The notes under the pieces are model-generated. The model saw nothing but the letters and a program-made list of their open reading frames with translations, was not told the DNA's origin and did not search any database. This document shows positions 5,308 through 6,628 of a stretch of 6,628 nucleotides of DNA, one piece after another. Every line of letters starts with the position of its first letter. The first letter of the stretch is position 1. The position numbers and the translations under genes are program-made. The stretch spans positions 1 to 6,628 of the forward strand of contig JAICSD010000255.1 in assembly GCA_025937075.1 (NCBI GenBank), written 5' to 3'. The stretch comes from Vicinamibacteria bacterium. GTDB lineage: Bacteria; Acidobacteriota; Vicinamibacteria; Vicinamibacterales; 2-12-FULL-66-21.

Positions 5308-6621
5308 GTGAAAAATGGCCGGAAAATCGATAGTGCGGAGGGCAAGCTCGGTGTCCTGCTCGTCGGGCTCGGTGCTGTGAGCACGACGACCATAGCCGGC
5401 GTCATCGCGATCCGGCGCGGGCTCGCGAAGCCAATCGGCTCCCTCACGCAGATGGGCACGATCCGCCTCGGGAAGCGGACCGAAGGCCGGTCGCCGGCGA
5501 TCAAGGATTTCGTTCCGCTCGCCTCGCTCGACGACCTCGTCTTCGGCGGCTGGGATCTCTTCGAGGAGAACTGCTACGAAGCTGCGCTCACGGCCGGCGT
5601 CCTCGACACGCCGCTGCTCGATCAGGTGCGCCCCGAGCTGGAAGCGATCCGCCCATGGCCCGCGGTATTCGATCGGCGCTACGTCAAGCGCCTCGATGGG
5701 CCGAACGTGAAGAAGGGGAAGACGAAGCGCGATCTCGCCGAGCAGCTCCGCGACGACATTCAGCGCTTCAAGCGCGATCACGGCCTGAGCCGGCTGGTGT
5801 TGATCTGGTGCGGCAGCACCGAGATCTACATGACGGAGTCGGAGGCGCACGCGTCGATCGAGGCGTTCGAAAAGGCGCTCGGTGCGAACGACCCCGAGAT
5901 TCCGTCGAGCATGATCTACGCGTACGCCGCGATCAAGGAAGGCATTCCGTACGCGAACTCCGCGCCCAATCTCAGCGCCGACATTCCCGCGCTCCTCCAG
6001 CTCGCGCAGCAAACCGGGGCGCCGGTCGCGGGCAAGGACCTGAAGACCGGCCAGACCCTGATGAAGACGATGATCGCGCCGGGACTGAAGGCGCGTCTTC
6101 TCGGTGTACGTGGCTGGTACTCGACGAACATCCTCGGCAACCGCGATGGCGAAGTGCTCGACGATCCCGAGTCGTTCAAGACGAAGGAAGAGAGCAAGAA
6201 GTCCGTCCTCGACTACATCCTGCAGCCGAACCTGTATCCCGATCTCTACGAAAACCTCTGCCACGTCGTCCGCATCAACTACTACCCGCCGCGCGGCGAC
6301 AACAAGGAGGGCTGGGACAACATCGACATCTTCGGCTGGCTTGGCTACAAGATGCAGTTGAAGATCAACTTCCTCTGTCGTGACAGCATCCTCGCGGCGC
6401 CGATCGTGCTCGATTCGGCGCTCTTTCTGGATCTGGCGCGGCTCGCCGGGATGAGCGGCATCCAGGAGTGGCTATCGTTCTACTACAAGAGCCCGATGCA
6501 CGCGCCGGAGGTCTACCCGGAGCACGACCTCTTCATTCAGTTGATGAAGTTGAAGAACACTTTGCGGTACCTTAAGGGCGAGGAGCTGATTACGCACCTT
6601 GGCCGCGAGTACTACGACTAA
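5308..6621 (+). CDS. ino1: myo-Inositol-1-phosphate synthase (inositol-3-phosphate synthase)
   Basis: Cytoplasmic NAD-dependent enzyme (EC 5.5.1.4) converting glucose 6-phosphate to 1D-myo-inositol 3-phosphate, the first step of inositol lipid and inositol solute synthesis. The 437-residue protein has the NAD-binding loop GLGAVSTT (20-27), the GGWD motif (80-83), WCGSTE (167-172), GKDLKTGQT (242-250) and NILGNRDG (274-281). By eye against the yeast enzyme, the catalytic lysines K369, K373, K412 and K489 correspond to K293 and K297 (TKEESKKSVLDY), K333 (GDNKEGWDN) and K394 (YYKSP). It is shorter than eukaryotic enzymes (about 530 residues), as is common in bacteria. GTG 5308 is the first start after an in-frame TGA (5299-5301), and the next Met is residue 49, too late for the Rossmann motif. 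The next gene is outside the window, so the end product (inositol phospholipid or other) is unknown. Confidence 0.96.
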   Translation: MKNGRKIDSAEGKLGVLLVGLGAVSTTTIAGVIAIRRGLAKPIGSLTQMGTIRLGKRTEGRSPAIKDFVPLASLDDLVFGGWDLFEENCYEAALTAGVLDTPLLDQVRPELEAIRPWPAVFDRRYVKRLDGPNVKKGKTKRDLAEQLRDDIQRFKRDHGLSRLVLIWCGSTEIYMTESEAHASIEAFEKALGANDPEIPSSMIYAYAAIKEGIPYANSAPNLSADIPALLQLAQQTGAPVAGKDLKTGQTLMKTMIAPGLKARLLGVRGWYSTNILGNRDGEVLDDPESFKTKEESKKSVLDYILQPNLYPDLYENLCHVVRINYYPPRGDNKEGWDNIDIFGWLGYKMQLKINFLCRDSILAAPIVLDSALFLDLARLAGMSGIQEWLSFYYKSPMHAPEVYPEHDLFIQLMKLKNTLRYLKGEELITHLGREYYD

Positions 6622-6628
6622 GTCGCCC

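Noticed and set aside
4662..5504. Minus-strand open frame overlapping the methyltransferase gene (280 codons)
   Set aside because: Extremely Arg-rich, in a different frame from the motif-bearing methyltransferase, and it runs over both neighbouring genes.
5254..6264. Long minus-strand open frame opposite the inositol-phosphate synthase gene (336 codons)
   Set aside because: It overlaps a strongly conserved enzyme and the methyltransferase start, and its translation shows no family motif.

Overview
This 6.6-kb, GC-rich, densely coded window looks chromosomal and most likely comes from an Acidobacteriota member, probably of the Vicinamibacteria type. The lineage clues are a secreted VWFA protein of the acidobacterial kind (opening VDLVNVTATVTD, later FRVFDD) and a TonB-like protein with the glycine run and proline-rich linker common in that phylum. 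Lineage is an inference from protein style; no rRNA or marker gene is present. No mobile element, tRNA, rRNA or CRISPR array was seen.

Layout. (1) Bases 9-737, plus strand: a ZIP-family metal transporter whose true start may lie just outside the window. (2) Bases 3785-766, minus strand: a three-gene probable operon in the order TonB-like protein with an N-terminal helix-turn-helix, two-pass membrane protein with an FxLYD-like C-terminal domain, and secreted VWFA protein. The first two are separated by 92 bp carrying a 23-bp tandem repeat; the last two are 12 bp apart and in the same frame. (3) Bases 3922-4683, plus strand: a classical short-chain dehydrogenase/reductase, divergent from the TonB-like gene. 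(4) Bases 5266-4709, minus strand: a small SAM-dependent methyltransferase, convergent with the SDR gene over a perfect hairpin. (5) Bases 5308-6621, plus strand: myo-inositol-1-phosphate synthase, divergent from the methyltransferase gene across 41 bp.

Working together. The minus-strand trio looks like one cell-envelope unit: all three proteins are membrane-bound or exported, and one carries a TonB C-terminal domain plus a possible cytoplasmic DNA-binding domain. No partner receptor, ExbB or ExbD lies in the window, so its job is unknown. The inositol-phosphate synthase supplies the precursor for inositol lipids or solutes; its downstream neighbours are outside the window. The SDR and the methyltransferase have no assignable substrates.

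Expression signals. Convincing Shine-Dalgarno motifs are scarce. Both plus-strand genes with a visible promoter (SDR and inositol-phosphate synthase) have an extended -10 element only 6-8 nt before the start codon, which predicts leaderless or near-leaderless mRNAs. The most unusual items are the HTH-TonB fusion with its operon, the tandem repeat inside that operon, and the paired leaderless promoters. I found no clear-cut undescribed defence or mobile system.
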